NCBI GenBank assembly: GCA_964507185.1
Contig: CAZDOY010000010.1
Coordinates: forward strand, 21,506 to 85,505
DNA length: 64,000 bases
Direction: 5' to 3'
Source of the DNA: CAVRTJ01 sp964507185
GTDB taxonomy: Bacteria > Acidobacteriota > UBA4820 > DSQY01
The notes below the pieces were generated by a model, which was not told the DNA's origin, searched no databases, and saw only the letters and a list, made by a program, of their open reading frames with translations. The stretch's first letter is position 1, and each line of letters begins with the position of its first letter. The position numbers and the translations under genes were made by a program. Shown piece after piece: positions 1 to 8,497 of the stretch.

Positions 1-865
1 CTACGACGTCATCCTGAACAAGAAACTGGTCGTCATCGCGCAGGAGAACCTGGACCAGAAGGCGCGCCACCTGGCGGAGGCGAAGAAGAAGTACGACCTC
101 GGAACGGCGACGGACTACGACGTCCTGGCCGCCGAGGTGGCTGTCAAGAACGCACGGCCCACGGTCATCCGGACGACCAACGGCGTCCGCCTGGCGAGGG
201 AGCGCCTGCGCTTCCTCCTCGCCATGAAGTCAGGCGACTTCGAGGTCCGGGGAAGCCTTGAATCGTCGCGCGTCGCGGTTCCGTCCTACGACGACGCCCT
301 GGCCACGGCCCTCGACAGGCGGCCCGACCTGAAGGACCTCGAACACCGGGTGGCCATCCAGAGAGAGCTCGTCAAAATCGCGCGGGCGGGCGACAAGCCC
401 CGCCTCGACTTTCGCGCCACCTACGGAAGCACCAAGTACATCGTCGGCGACCTCGATTCTCACGGAAAGACATGGAGTACCGGCATCTTCCTCTCGTTTC
501 CGATCTTCGACGGCATGCGGTCCCGCGGACAGGTCATGCAGACGCGCAGCGACCTCACGAGCCTCGAGATTGAGCGCGCCAGGGCCATCGATTCGGTTTC
601 TCTCGAACTCCACGCGGCCCTCGATGCGGTCGACGAGTCCTACAGGATAGTCGAGGCCCTCGAAGGGACGGTCGAACAGGCCGGCCGCCTGCTCGAGATG
701 GCCGAGAAAGGCTACGAATTCGGCGTCAAGACCAAGCTGGACGTGGATGACGCCCAGCTCAACCTGACGCAGGCGGAGGGCAACCTCGCCCAGGCCCGGC
801 GGGATTACCTCGTCGCGGTTGCGACCTTGCGCTACGCCATGGGCGTCATCGGCGGATCGGCGTGA
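1..865 (+). CDS. TolC-family outer membrane efflux protein, C-terminal part
   Basis: The frame is open from base 2 of the window, so the N-terminus and signal peptide lie outside it. The visible part is about 287 residues. It is rich in long amphipathic helices with Ala, Glu, Arg and Leu, as in the periplasmic coiled-coil barrel of TolC/OEP proteins. It also has a beta-strand-like stretch (TYGSTKYIVG) followed by FLSFPIFDGMRSR, the classic strand and re-entry into helix of the second OEP repeat. It ends with LDVDDAQLNLTQAEGNLAQA, typical of the last OEP helix. The family forms the outer-membrane exit duct of tripartite RND, MFP or type I export systems; its partners should lie upstream of the window. 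A TetR regulator follows 230 bp downstream on the same strand, a common arrangement for efflux operons. Family call firm, substrate unknown. Confidence 0.9.
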   Translation, partial: YDVILNKKLVVIAQENLDQKARHLAEAKKKYDLGTATDYDVLAAEVAVKNARPTVIRTTNGVRLARERLRFLLAMKSGDFEVRGSLESSRVAVPSYDDALATALDRRPDLKDLEHRVAIQRELVKIARAGDKPRLDFRATYGSTKYIVGDLDSHGKTWSTGIFLSFPIFDGMRSRGQVMQTRSDLTSLEIERARAIDSVSLELHAALDAVDESYRIVEALEGTVEQAGRLLEMAEKGYEFGVKTKLDVDDAQLNLTQAEGNLAQARRDYLVAVATLRYAMGVIGGSA

Positions 866-1095
866 CGGCGCCAACGGAGAATGAATCCAGGCATCGGCGG
901 CACGGGCGCCGGTCTTCCTACCAGGTGATGCGCGCCGACCCGACTGCGCCGGGAACGGGGTAAAGAACAATTGCGTTTCAGCCTGCGTAAGATAGTACTC
1001 TGAACGCCGAAAGCACCGGGCGTTTTTTGGTTCGACCTGTTTTTCCAGGCACCAGCCGCGAGCAGGTCTTTTGGAACATACCAAGCGGAGCAGGA

Positions 1096-1788
1096 ATGAC
1101 TGACATAAAGGTCCACGACGATTGTTCCCCTGCGGGCGAGATCCCGCGCAGATTCATGGGCGCTGCCACGCGCCTCTTCATGGAGAAGGGCTACGGCCCC
1201 ACCACCGTCCGCGAGATCATCACCGCGAGCGGAGAATCAAGGTATGCCTTCTACAGGTATTTCGGTAGCAAGGAAGGCATCTACCGCAGCATCCTGAACA
1301 AGCTTCTGGCCGACTACAACAACCGCATGGCCAAGTGCAGGCGACAGCCCGGCAATGCTTCGGCGAGGCTGTGGTACCTGTGCGACCAGGCGGCCGATTT
1401 CTTTCAGTCCCACCTTGAAGCAGTCAGGCTCTTCTACGGCATTCACTACGGGCCGCCCCAGGGCGTGCCCCATTTCGACTTCTGCCTCTTCCACCGCGCC
1501 TTTACCCAGGCCGTCAGGACCATCATTGCCGACGGCATACGTCTCGGGGAATTCAGGGACGGAGGCGTGGACGAGATGACCCTGGCCGTCTACGGCGTCT
1601 GCCGGGTTGTCACCGAGCGCCAGCTCACCCCATCGGGCACCCCCTTAGACCGGTCGTACCTCGCACGGACCCTCCGGGTCGTCCTGCAGGGCATGGAGGG
1701 CGAACAGTTCTCCGGTCCGAGGAAGTCCGCGTCCGAGGCGCGACGGAGCCTGCGCATCGTAGGAACCAACGAGACCGTTAGACTGTAG
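1096..1788 (+). CDS. TetR/AcrR-family transcriptional regulator
   Basis: This 230-residue protein carries an N-terminal helix-turn-helix (residues about 18-60): AATRLFMEKGYGPTTVREI followed by SRYAFYRYFGSKEGIY, the standard TetR recognition helix and the YxYFxSKE signature. The remaining helical ligand-binding domain is not diagnostic. The start at 1096 is chosen because GGAG lies just upstream and translation begins directly before the domain; the frame is open further upstream without a ribosome site. TTGCGT and TAGTAC spaced 16 bp apart (971-998) could be its promoter. It sits directly after the TolC-type gene, so it probably represses that efflux operon in response to a small molecule; this role is inferred from position only. 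Confidence 0.88.
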   Translation: MTDIKVHDDCSPAGEIPRRFMGAATRLFMEKGYGPTTVREIITASGESRYAFYRYFGSKEGIYRSILNKLLADYNNRMAKCRRQPGNASARLWYLCDQAADFFQSHLEAVRLFYGIHYGPPQGVPHFDFCLFHRAFTQAVRTIIADGIRLGEFRDGGVDEMTLAVYGVCRVVTERQLTPSGTPLDRSYLARTLRVVLQGMEGEQFSGPRKSASEARRSLRIVGTNETVRL

Positions 1789-1826
1789 TATGCTGGGAGG
1801 GTCCTGGACTGGAGGCATTCCCGGCC

Positions 1827-2495
1827 ATGCCCTTCAAGGCGGTTCTGTTCGACCTCGACGGCACTCTCCTCGATTCGCTCAGGGACCTCGCGGACTCCAC
1901 AAACGAGGCCCTCGCCGCCGTAGGCTTTCCCGTCCACCCCGTCGACGCCTACCGGTACTTCGTGGGCGACGGTATCGAGATGCTCATCAGGAGGGCGCTG
2001 CCGCCCGACGACGCGGACGCCGCCACCGTGGCCGGATGCATCGCAGACATGCGCGCCCGATACGCCGAGCGCTGGGCCGAACATACGCGCCCGTACGCGG
2101 GCGTCGCCGACATGCTCGACCATCTGACCGGAATGAACGTTCCCATGGCCATTCTCTCCAACAAGCCCGACGATTTTACCCACAAGCACGTAGACCACCT
2201 GCTCGGACGGTGGCGCTTCCGGACCGTCCTCGGCCAGCGCTCCGGCGTGCCGCCGAAACCGGATCCCGCGGGCGCCTTCGAGGTAGCCCGGGAGATGGGA
2301 CTCGCCCCGCCGGATTTTCTCTACCTCGGCGACACGGCCACCGACATGAAAACCGCCCTGTCCGCGGGCATGTATCCAGTAGGCGCCCTCTGGGGCTTCC
2401 GCGAGGCCGCCGAACTCACGGCCGCCGGCGCCCGGCACCTCATTGCACATCCGTTGGATCTGTTGCCTTTGGCAGGTGATTCAGGGATTAGATGA
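1827..2495 (+). CDS. gph: HAD-superfamily hydrolase, phosphoglycolate phosphatase-like
   Basis: This 222-residue protein begins with the HAD motif I LFDLDGTLLDS, whose two Asp residues are the nucleophile and the acid/base. Motif II is AILSNKP, motif III is the Lys in PPKPDPAGAF, and motif IV is YLGDTATDM. The cap lies between motifs I and II (residues about 18-85), as in subclass IA enzymes such as phosphoglycolate phosphatase Gph and PpaX. It probably dephosphorylates 2-phosphoglycolate or a similar small phosphoester in the cytoplasm; HAD substrates cannot be read from motifs alone, so the symbol is tentative. It follows the TetR gene by 38 bp on the same strand. A mosaic-repeat gap follows. 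Confidence 0.85.
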   Translation: MPFKAVLFDLDGTLLDSLRDLADSTNEALAAVGFPVHPVDAYRYFVGDGIEMLIRRALPPDDADAATVAGCIADMRARYAERWAEHTRPYAGVADMLDHLTGMNVPMAILSNKPDDFTHKHVDHLLGRWRFRTVLGQRSGVPPKPDPAGAFEVAREMGLAPPDFLYLGDTATDMKTALSAGMYPVGALWGFREAAELTAAGARHLIAHPLDLLPLAGDSGIR

Positions 2496-2863
2496 GCAGG
2501 ACGTGATGCGCCCCTTGTGGAGACCGCCGACCGCCGACCGCGTGCGCCTGCAGATGCGGCCATCGAGTGATCAGGCAAACACTCAAAGTACCACGTGGTC
2601 TAACTACAAAGCGTAATCGGCACCTGAAAGTGCCTCCTGCAAAGCGGTGGCAAAAGACCGCGGAGCGACCTTCAGGTCGCGATCCTCGGAAGGCCTGCCG
2701 TCTGCCGTTCTCCCTTTAGCCCTTCGCCTTTCGGCCTTAGCCCTTGGCAATAGACATCCACCTTGTTTCTCTGCTGCCTTTAAAATCCCAATTCCCAAAT
2801 CCAAAATCCCCAATCCCAAATTATCCACCCCTGGTGTACGATGTCCCCTCGAAGGGAGGCCTC
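2496..2863. repeat. Intergenic mosaic repeat, copy 1 (repeat part 2686-2826)
   Basis: No gene is visible in this gap. It holds a small hairpin, GCGACC-TTCA-GGTCGC (2665-2680), then the module GGAAGGCCTGCCGTCTGCCG, then TTAGCCC-type heptads (CCTTTAGCCCTTCGCCTTTCGGCCTTAGCCCTT in pieces, 2712-2745), and finally AATCCCA-type heptads (2786-2823). The same modules recur in the same order at 13815-14072 and 21068-21256, and inverted at 7533-7760. The fetA-like ribosome site and start follow directly. Confidence 0.75.
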
Positions 2864-3463
2864 ATGCCCAGGCTCGAAATCCGCGACCTCGCGTTCAATG
2901 GCGGCGCGCCGGTGAACCTGACCATCGAACCGGCCGAGTGCGTGGCCCTGTCGGGCCCATCCGGCGGCGGAAAGACCATGATGCTCCGCGCCGTGGCGGA
3001 CCTGGACCCTCACGACGGCGACGCCTTTCTGGACGGATCTGCCGCCTCGGCCATGCCGGCGCCGATCTGGCGCCGGAGGGTCGGGTTCCTGCCCGCCGAC
3101 AGCCCCTGGTGGTACGACCGGGTCGGGGACCACTTTCCAACGGTCGACAACTCCGCTCTCCAAACGCTGGGTTTCGAAGAGGACGTCCTTGGATGGACGG
3201 TGAGGAGGCTCTCCAGCGGCGAAAAGCAGCGTCTTGCCCTCTTGAGGCTCCTCGTCCGCAAGCCGGAAGCACTCCTCCTCGACGAGCCCACGGCCAACCT
3301 GGATCCGGACAGCGGCGCGCGCGTCGAGCGCCTGCTGGCCGATTACCGGGACGAGTACGCCGCCCCCGTCCTCTGGGTCAGTCATAGCGCGGAACAGGCC
3401 GGCCGCGTCGCACGACGCCGGTTCGCCATGAAGGACGGCGAACTGCGGGAGGCTTCGTTTTGA
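2864..3463 (+). CDS. fetA: ABC transporter ATP-binding protein, FetA/YbbL-like
   Basis: This 199-residue ATPase has Walker A GPSGGGKT, the LSSGEKQRLALLRLL signature, Walker B ALLLDEPTANLD and the switch histidine in WVSHS. It is short for an ABC ATPase, as FetA/YbbL proteins are. The ATG at 2864 has GAAGGGAGG upstream; the frame extends further 5' only into repeat sequence. Its stop overlaps the TTG start of the next gene, a FetB-type membrane protein, so the two are translationally coupled. In Escherichia coli FetAB exports iron and protects against oxidative stress; the same role is inferred here from the pairing and the short ATPase. Confidence 0.85.
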   Translation: MPRLEIRDLAFNGGAPVNLTIEPAECVALSGPSGGGKTMMLRAVADLDPHDGDAFLDGSAASAMPAPIWRRRVGFLPADSPWWYDRVGDHFPTVDNSALQTLGFEEDVLGWTVRRLSSGEKQRLALLRLLVRKPEALLLDEPTANLDPDSGARVERLLADYRDEYAAPVLWVSHSAEQAGRVARRRFAMKDGELREASF

Positions 3464-4260
3464 CCCAGGCCATCACGCTCACTCCCCTCGATCTCTCCAT
3501 CGCCGCCCTGCTCGTCGTCGGCCTCGGCGTACTGGGCCTGCCGCTGAGGCTCAGGCTGACCCGCCAGATCTTCGTCGCGGCGTTGAGGACCACCATCCAG
3601 CTCCTCCTCGTGGGCCTCGTCCTCAAGTGGCTTTTCGGCGCCGTCAATCCCTTGTGGCTGCTGCTGATCGCGCTCGTGATGGTCCTCGCCGCCGCGCGGG
3701 AGGTGGTGAACCGTCAGGAGCGCCGCTTCCGCGGCGCGTGGGGCTTCGGTATGGGCGCATCCGCCATGTTCCTCTCGTCTTTCGCGGTCTGCATTTTCGC
3801 GCTCACCATCGTCATCCGCAACCAGCCCTGGTACGATCCGCGGTACGCCATTCCGCTGCTCGGCATGCTTCTGGGCAACACCATGAACGGCATCGCCATC
3901 GGCCTGGACAGGCTCACGCAGACCGCCTGGCAGCAGCGCGCCATCCTGGAGGCGAGACTGTCCCTCGGCGAGAGGTGGAGCGAGGCCGTCCGTCAGATCA
4001 GGCGCGAGAGCATCCGGGGCGGCATGATCCCCATCATCAACGCCATGGCCGTCGCCGGCATCGTAAGCCTGCCGGGGATGATGACGGGCCAGATCCTGGC
4101 GGGCAGTCCGCCCGTGGAGGCCGTCAAGTACCAGATCCTCATCATGTTTCTCATCGCCGCTGGTTCGGGCTTCGGCACCATCGCCGCCGTCTCCGCCGGT
4201 TCCCGCCGCCTCTTCGACGAGCGCGAGCGCCTCCGCCTCGATCGCCTGAAAGAAACCTGA
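3460..4260 (+). CDS. fetB: FetB/YbbM-like (UPF0014) iron-export permease
   Basis: This 266-residue polytopic membrane protein has about seven hydrophobic segments. It carries the UPF0014 hallmarks: LRTTIQLLLVGLVL near the N-terminus, LLGMLLGNTMNGIAIGLDRL in the middle, and SLPGMMTGQILAGSPPVEAV toward the C-terminus. These motifs define the FetB/YbbM/STAR1-partner family. It starts at a TTG (3460) that overlaps the stop of the ATPase gene as TTGA. With that ATPase it should form an inner-membrane exporter, iron in E. coli FetAB; metal specificity here is inferred. A heme-oxygenase-fold metalloenzyme gene follows 276 bp downstream. Confidence 0.9.
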   Translation: MTQAITLTPLDLSIAALLVVGLGVLGLPLRLRLTRQIFVAALRTTIQLLLVGLVLKWLFGAVNPLWLLLIALVMVLAAAREVVNRQERRFRGAWGFGMGASAMFLSSFAVCIFALTIVIRNQPWYDPRYAIPLLGMLLGNTMNGIAIGLDRLTQTAWQQRAILEARLSLGERWSEAVRQIRRESIRGGMIPIINAMAVAGIVSLPGMMTGQILAGSPPVEAVKYQILIMFLIAAGSGFGTIAAVSAGSRRLFDERERLRLDRLKET

Positions 4261-4536
4261 GGGCCGTGGGCCGTTTCGTTCCGTTTTTCTCGCGGCACGT
4301 GCCCGCCGCTCTTCCCCCCAGATAAAGGCGCGATCCACACGTTCCGGAATACGAGCGCCGCCTTTTCCGTTGTCAGAATTGTATACCGGAAAGCGGGAAC
4401 GCACCCCTGCACCGTTGGGAGATGAAATACCGTGTGAGGACAGGATTCCCGCCGCCCCGCCGAGATGTCCCGCGCGGCGATCTGCAGGCTGCGAGACCAC
4501 GGTTTGAGGGCAGCGCACACAGGAGGAGAAAAACAG

Positions 4537-5382
4537 ATGACTTCACTCGCTAAAGGCGATTTCGAAACGTTTCGGCGCAAGGTCGATGACCTGGTGAACT
4601 CGCACGAGGTGGTCACCGGCAACCCCTACACTGCATGGTTCGAGAAGGGCGACCTGACCGTGGACGACGTGCGCCGATTCGCCGTTCAGTTTTCGGTTTT
4701 CTCCAACCAGTTCCTCATCGCCCAGCTCAAGAAGATGATCAATTCCGAAACCCTGGAATCCATGAGGGAATCGAAAGAGATCCTGGCCAACGAGATCGGC
4801 GTCATGTTCAGAAACAACACCGCGCAGCCCTCCCAGCGGGAACTCTCGGACGAGGAGAAGGACCGCCTCGGCGACCCCGACCTCGTGGGCACCGAAGGAT
4901 CGGTCGAAGGGGGCACCTTCCATTTCCGGGCCGGACACTTCGAATGGCTGCTGAACTTCGGCAAGCCCCTGGGCCTGGCGTTCTCGGACATGGGCAAGCG
5001 CAGGCACGGTTGGCCGTCCACCCTCCACTTCTGCGACGAACTGGAACGCCTCTACGGCGAGGGCCAGGGCCTGGTGAGCGTGGCCGCATCCTACGCGGTG
5101 GAAAACTGGGCCGCCGCAGGCTTCTGGAAGCAGCTCATCGCGGGCCTGTCGGTCTTCAAGAAACAGCAGTGCCCCGGACTGCCTCTCGCTTTCTTCACCT
5201 GGCACGACCGCATCGAAGACAACCACGCCGCCCACACCCTGGACGAACTCAGGGAAGCTTACGAACGAACGGACTTCGACCAGGCCACATTCCTCAACGC
5301 CGCAGACGAAATGCTCGACGGCGTCAAGGCCTTCTGGTGGGGCCTCGACGAAGAGCGCCTCGACAGGCATAAGGCAGCCTAG
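4537..5382 (+). CDS. Heme-oxygenase-fold diiron protein (PqqC/CADD-like, iron-containing redox enzyme family)
   Basis: This 281-residue, largely helical protein starts at an ATG with a strong AGGAGGAG site 8 bp upstream. It has candidate metal-binding positions in the pattern of heme-oxygenase-like diiron oxidases: Glu in EILANEIGVM, Glu/His in FHFRAGHFEW, and HDRIEDNHAAH near the C-terminus, which gives the H-x3-E-x2-H spacing. The family includes PqqC, chlamydial CADD and UndA/SznF-type oxygenases that act on small organic substrates with O2. The closest match by eye is the CADD/TenA-PqqC-like group, whose chlamydial member takes part in para-aminobenzoate synthesis. The substrate here is unknown. 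It stands alone between an iron exporter pair and a repeat gap. Confidence 0.7.
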   Translation: MTSLAKGDFETFRRKVDDLVNSHEVVTGNPYTAWFEKGDLTVDDVRRFAVQFSVFSNQFLIAQLKKMINSETLESMRESKEILANEIGVMFRNNTAQPSQRELSDEEKDRLGDPDLVGTEGSVEGGTFHFRAGHFEWLLNFGKPLGLAFSDMGKRRHGWPSTLHFCDELERLYGEGQGLVSVAASYAVENWAAAGFWKQLIAGLSVFKKQQCPGLPLAFFTWHDRIEDNHAAHTLDELREAYERTDFDQATFLNAADEMLDGVKAFWWGLDEERLDRHKAA

Positions 5383-5628
5383 GGAAAGTGACCGAGTGAC
5401 CAAGTGATCCGGTGGCCTGACTTAGACTGCAGGTCTGAGACCATTTGGGATTTTGGATTTGGGAGTTGGGATTTTGATAAACGGCCTGTGGTGGGCCTTC
5501 GAAGACCGATTCCGCCGCGGATGCTAACCCTTCCTTCAAATCCTTCCTTGTTTCTTGTTCATTTCCTCCTCAAAGGCCCGCCCCCGGCTTTGCCATCCTT
5601 ACCCAGGAAGGCGTCGCAAAAGCCATGC
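5383..5628. repeat. Intergenic mosaic repeat, copy 2
   Basis: The gap starts with 8-bp units (AGTGACCG-AGTGACCA-AGTGATCC, about 5387-5414). Heptad units of the TTGGGAT type follow (5443-5478), the reverse complement of the AATCCCA units seen elsewhere. The module GTTCATTTCCTCCTCAAAGG (from 5558) recurs almost unchanged at about 21801. No gene is visible. Confidence 0.7.
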
Positions 5629-5653
5629 AAAATCCGGCCTTTGGCCGGATTTT
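5629..5653. terminator. Perfect 11-bp hairpin, terminator-like
   Basis: AAAATCCGGCC and GGCCGGATTTT flank a TTT loop. The A-run on one side and the T-run on the other make it usable in both directions. It lies 20 bp upstream of rlmN, so it either ends upstream transcription or attenuates rlmN. A hairpin of the same design closes the sigma/anti-sigma unit at 13712-13734. Confidence 0.6.
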
Positions 5654-5672
5654 AGTGATATAGTAAAAGGCC

Positions 5673-6764
5673 ATGGGAGTCGCCGGGATGGCCGAACCGA
5701 ACGAGAAGACCGGAACAACCCGCGTGCCCCTGGTGGGCCTCGATGCGGACGGCATCGCGTCCCTGTGCGAAGGCCTCGCCCTGAAGCCCTACCAGGTGCG
5801 CGAGATATACAGCTGGATCTACGCCCGGCGCCGGCCCGATCCGGAAGCCTGGACGAACCTTCCCAAGTCGGCCCGCGGAATTCTTGCCGAGCGTTGCGAG
5901 CCCGGGCTTCCCGTCGTCGCGGGCGACCAGCTGTCCTCAGACGGCACGCGAAAGTTCCTCCTTCGCCTCGCGGACGGCCAGAACATCGAGGCGGTCTACA
6001 TCCCAGACGGCACCCGCCGCACCGTCTGCGTTTCCTCTCAGGTCGGGTGCGCCGTAGGCTGCGAGTTCTGTCTGACGGCCAAGCTGGGTTTCATGCGAAA
6101 CCTGACGCCGGGGGAGATCCTGGGGCAGTTCTTCGTCCTCGAGGCCATGACCGACATCTCCGGCCAACCATACAACGTCGTCTTCATGGGTATGGGCGAA
6201 CCCATGGCCAACCGCGCGAGTCTGGAAAAGGCCCTGGCCGTTCTCGAGGACGAAAAAGGCATGAACGTCGCCCGGCGGCGCATCACCGTGTCCACCTCAG
6301 GGCTCGCCGACGCCTTCGAACAGTTTGCGAAAAGCCCCGTCTGCCCGCGCCTGTCGCTGTCGCTGAACGCCGCCACCGACGAGTTGCGCGACCGGCTCAT
6401 GCCCATCAATACCCGCTACCCCCTCAAGCGCCTGCGCACCGTTCTACAGGACCTGTCCAGGAAGGACAGGGAGCGCGTATCTCTCGAATACATCCTCCTG
6501 TCCGGCGTGAACGACGGTCCCGACCACGCCCGCGACGTCGCCCGTTTCGCCCGCGGCCTCAAAGTGAAGGTCAACCTCATCCAGTTCAACCCCGCCGAAG
6601 GCCTGCCTTTCAAGACCGCCTCCGAGGGGACCGCGAAAGACTTCCAGGCGATTCTGCTGGGTGCGGGCATCCCCACGAGCGTCCGCAAGAGCCGGGGCGT
6701 AGACATCCTCGCCGCCTGCGGTCAGCTGGCCCGCCACAACTGGCGGAACGAGGCGGCACCATGA
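5673..6764 (+). CDS. rlmN: Dual-specificity 23S rRNA/tRNA adenine-C2 methyltransferase RlmN
   Basis: This 363-residue radical SAM enzyme has the Cx3Cx2C cluster motif in VGCAVGCEFC, the NVVFMGMGEPMAN motif, LSLSLNA and the C-terminal CGQL region with the conserved methyl-carrying cysteine (ILAACGQLA). Length and motif order match RlmN, which methylates A2503 of 23S rRNA and A37 of some tRNAs through a protein-bound methyl intermediate. The start could be 5673 or the in-frame ATG at 5688; neither has a strong ribosome site. Its stop overlaps the start of the next gene as ATGA, so it is co-translated with a secreted lytic transglycosylase. Confidence 0.95.
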   Translation: MGVAGMAEPNEKTGTTRVPLVGLDADGIASLCEGLALKPYQVREIYSWIYARRRPDPEAWTNLPKSARGILAERCEPGLPVVAGDQLSSDGTRKFLLRLADGQNIEAVYIPDGTRRTVCVSSQVGCAVGCEFCLTAKLGFMRNLTPGEILGQFFVLEAMTDISGQPYNVVFMGMGEPMANRASLEKALAVLEDEKGMNVARRRITVSTSGLADAFEQFAKSPVCPRLSLSLNAATDELRDRLMPINTRYPLKRLRTVLQDLSRKDRERVSLEYILLSGVNDGPDHARDVARFARGLKVKVNLIQFNPAEGLPFKTASEGTAKDFQAILLGAGIPTSVRKSRGVDILAACGQLARHNWRNEAAP

Positions 6765-7525
6765 AGACCGGCCGGGCCGCCCTTTTCCTGCTGCTCGCCG
6801 TGCTGCTCGCCGTACCGTTCGCCGTCCTCGGCCAGGTCCGCATCGAGCGCGACGCCCAGGGCCACATCACGATTACGAACAAGGGTTCGAAGGAGGCACG
6901 GGAAGGGGTCTCCTCCAACAGCCGTCCTTCGCCCGCCGTTCCCACCCGCGAGAGGCTCGAAATCCAGGGGAAGCTCCGCAGGGCCTGCCGGCAGAAGGGT
7001 CTGGATTACCAGCTCGTCTCCGCCCTGGTGGAAGCCGAGTCCGGCTACCGGCCGAACGTGCTTTCTAAAAAGGGCGCCATAGGCCTCATGCAGCTCATGC
7101 CCGACACGGCAAAACGCTTCGGTTGCCGGGACCCGTGGAACCTCGACCAGAACATTATTGGCGGCACCGCGTACCTGGCCTACCTGCAGAAGGTCTTCAA
7201 CCACAACACGCCCCTCGTACTGGCCGCTTACAACGCAGGGGAAAACGCCGTCCAGAAATACCTCAACCATATCCCGCCCTACGCCGAGACCGTCCGCTAC
7301 GTCTTCAGGATCCTCGACGACTACGGCCGCCCGTCGGTCTTCCGAGAGGCCAAAGCCCTGCTGACGCACCCCGGCGACTTCGAGAAGTACTACGTAGAGA
7401 CCAAGGGCGTCCGTCCCACCTACCACGTCTACTACATGTACGTCGACGCCAAGGGCGTCCGGCACATCTACGACTACCCGCCCTCCGGCGTCGTCACCCA
7501 GAAGATTATCTACAAGGAAGAGTAA
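6761..7525 (+). CDS. Secreted lytic transglycosylase (SLT domain)
   Basis: This 254-residue protein starts with a signal peptide (hydrophobic residues 6-22, ending near VLGQ). A short DUF4124-like segment (IERDAQGHITITNKG) follows. The SLT domain spans about residues 68-170, with the catalytic Glu in VEAESGYRPNVLS, then GAIGLMQLMPDTAKRFG and LAAYNAGENAV, all diagnostic of Slt70/MltC-type lysozyme folds. It should cleave peptidoglycan between MurNAc and GlcNAc with formation of a 1,6-anhydro product in the periplasm. The C-terminal 85 residues are Tyr-rich and not recognised. The start overlaps the rlmN stop. Confidence 0.92.
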   Translation: MKTGRAALFLLLAVLLAVPFAVLGQVRIERDAQGHITITNKGSKEAREGVSSNSRPSPAVPTRERLEIQGKLRRACRQKGLDYQLVSALVEAESGYRPNVLSKKGAIGLMQLMPDTAKRFGCRDPWNLDQNIIGGTAYLAYLQKVFNHNTPLVLAAYNAGENAVQKYLNHIPPYAETVRYVFRILDDYGRPSVFREAKALLTHPGDFEKYYVETKGVRPTYHVYYMYVDAKGVRHIYDYPPSGVVTQKIIYKEE

Positions 7526-7831
7526 GAGACATTGGGGAATTGGGATTTGGGATTGCGGATTTGAAGACGAAAAAGAACCAGGGATCTGACTATTCTCCAG
7601 GGCCAAGGCCGAAGGGCTAAGGGTTAAAGGAAAGACGAAACACGGCAGACGGAAGGCATTCGAAGAACCAACCGCAACTCGATCATCGCTCCTCTGCCGT
7701 CTTTAAGTCCTCAATCCCAAGTTGTGTTTTCACGGTCTCTCCGCCTCACTGTGAAAACCAGTTCTCCTCTTCTGAAGCCGGCTATAGTATAGTGATCTTT
7801 CACGAAACGTTCGGCAGCGGGGAGGGGTCCC
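7526..7831. repeat. Intergenic mosaic repeat, copy 3 (inverted)
   Basis: The modules appear in reverse orientation: TTGGGAT-type heptads (7533-7560), then the CCAAGGCCGAAGGGCTAAGG heptads (from about 7601), then GGCAGACGGAAGGCATTCGA. Part of the forward version follows (CTCAATCCCAAGTT, then CTCCGCCTCACTGTGAAAA). TATAGT at about 7789 could be a -10 site for the gene at 7832. No gene is visible. Confidence 0.7.
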
Positions 7832-8212
7832 ATGAGCAGACGAAGCAGGCGGAACAGGTTGGCGGAACCCTGGCGGAGCGTCCACGGTGCGATATGGCTT
7901 CTGGGCATCGCTCTCCTCGCGTGGACGGGCTGGTGGTGGCCGGGCATCCTGATCCTCGTTGCCGTCAGCATGGTCGTGGAGGGCATCGCCGCGGCCGCAT
8001 CCTCCAAGCCGGCCCCGTCCGAACAAACAGTGCCCGCCCAGCCTGTCCCATCCCCCGCTCAACCCGATCCGCCCGCCCGCCGCATCGACCTGCTGCCCTC
8101 CAACTGCCCCAAATGCGCCGGCCCCATCCACGGCAAAGACGTCGCCTGGACCAGCGCCGCCTCCGCCGACTGCCCCTACTGCGGCACGTCCCTGCCGATG
8201 AAGCGGCCGTAG
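7832..8212 (+). CDS. Small membrane protein with C-terminal zinc ribbon
   Basis: This 126-residue protein has an Arg-rich N-terminus and two close hydrophobic segments (about residues 20-50). A Pro-rich linker (residues about 56-82) leads to two cysteine pairs, NCPKC and DCPYC, spaced 22 residues apart, the pattern of a zinc ribbon. Topology suggests a membrane hairpin with a soluble ribbon at the C-terminus. I do not recognise a named family, and no neighbour explains it. A short repeat-containing gap precedes it. Confidence 0.65.
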   Translation: MSRRSRRNRLAEPWRSVHGAIWLLGIALLAWTGWWWPGILILVAVSMVVEGIAAAASSKPAPSEQTVPAQPVPSPAQPDPPARRIDLLPSNCPKCAGPIHGKDVAWTSAASADCPYCGTSLPMKRP

Positions 8213-8497
8213 CTACCGATGGGTCTGCTACGTGGCCCTCCGGGAACGCCTGCAGACATCTCGCCGGCCTGTTTTCAGCGCCCCAAGACGTTCTCCTGCC
8301 CACGTTCGATCCCCCCGCTGCGAGCGGCCGCCCGCAGCCGGGCCGGCGGTTCGAGGAGGGTCGCACTATCTGACACCCGCACGGCGCAGGATCGACAAGG
8401 CCCCGTCGCTGACACCGTGCCCGCCACGCGCGACGGGACGCCCGATCTCGCGTTAGAATTGCATTGGAAAAGAGCGATCTCAGGACGGACCACTATC

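Noticed and set aside
8280..8340. GTTCGATCC resembling a tRNA T-loop
   Set aside because: There is no matching acceptor stem, D-arm or anticodon arm around it.
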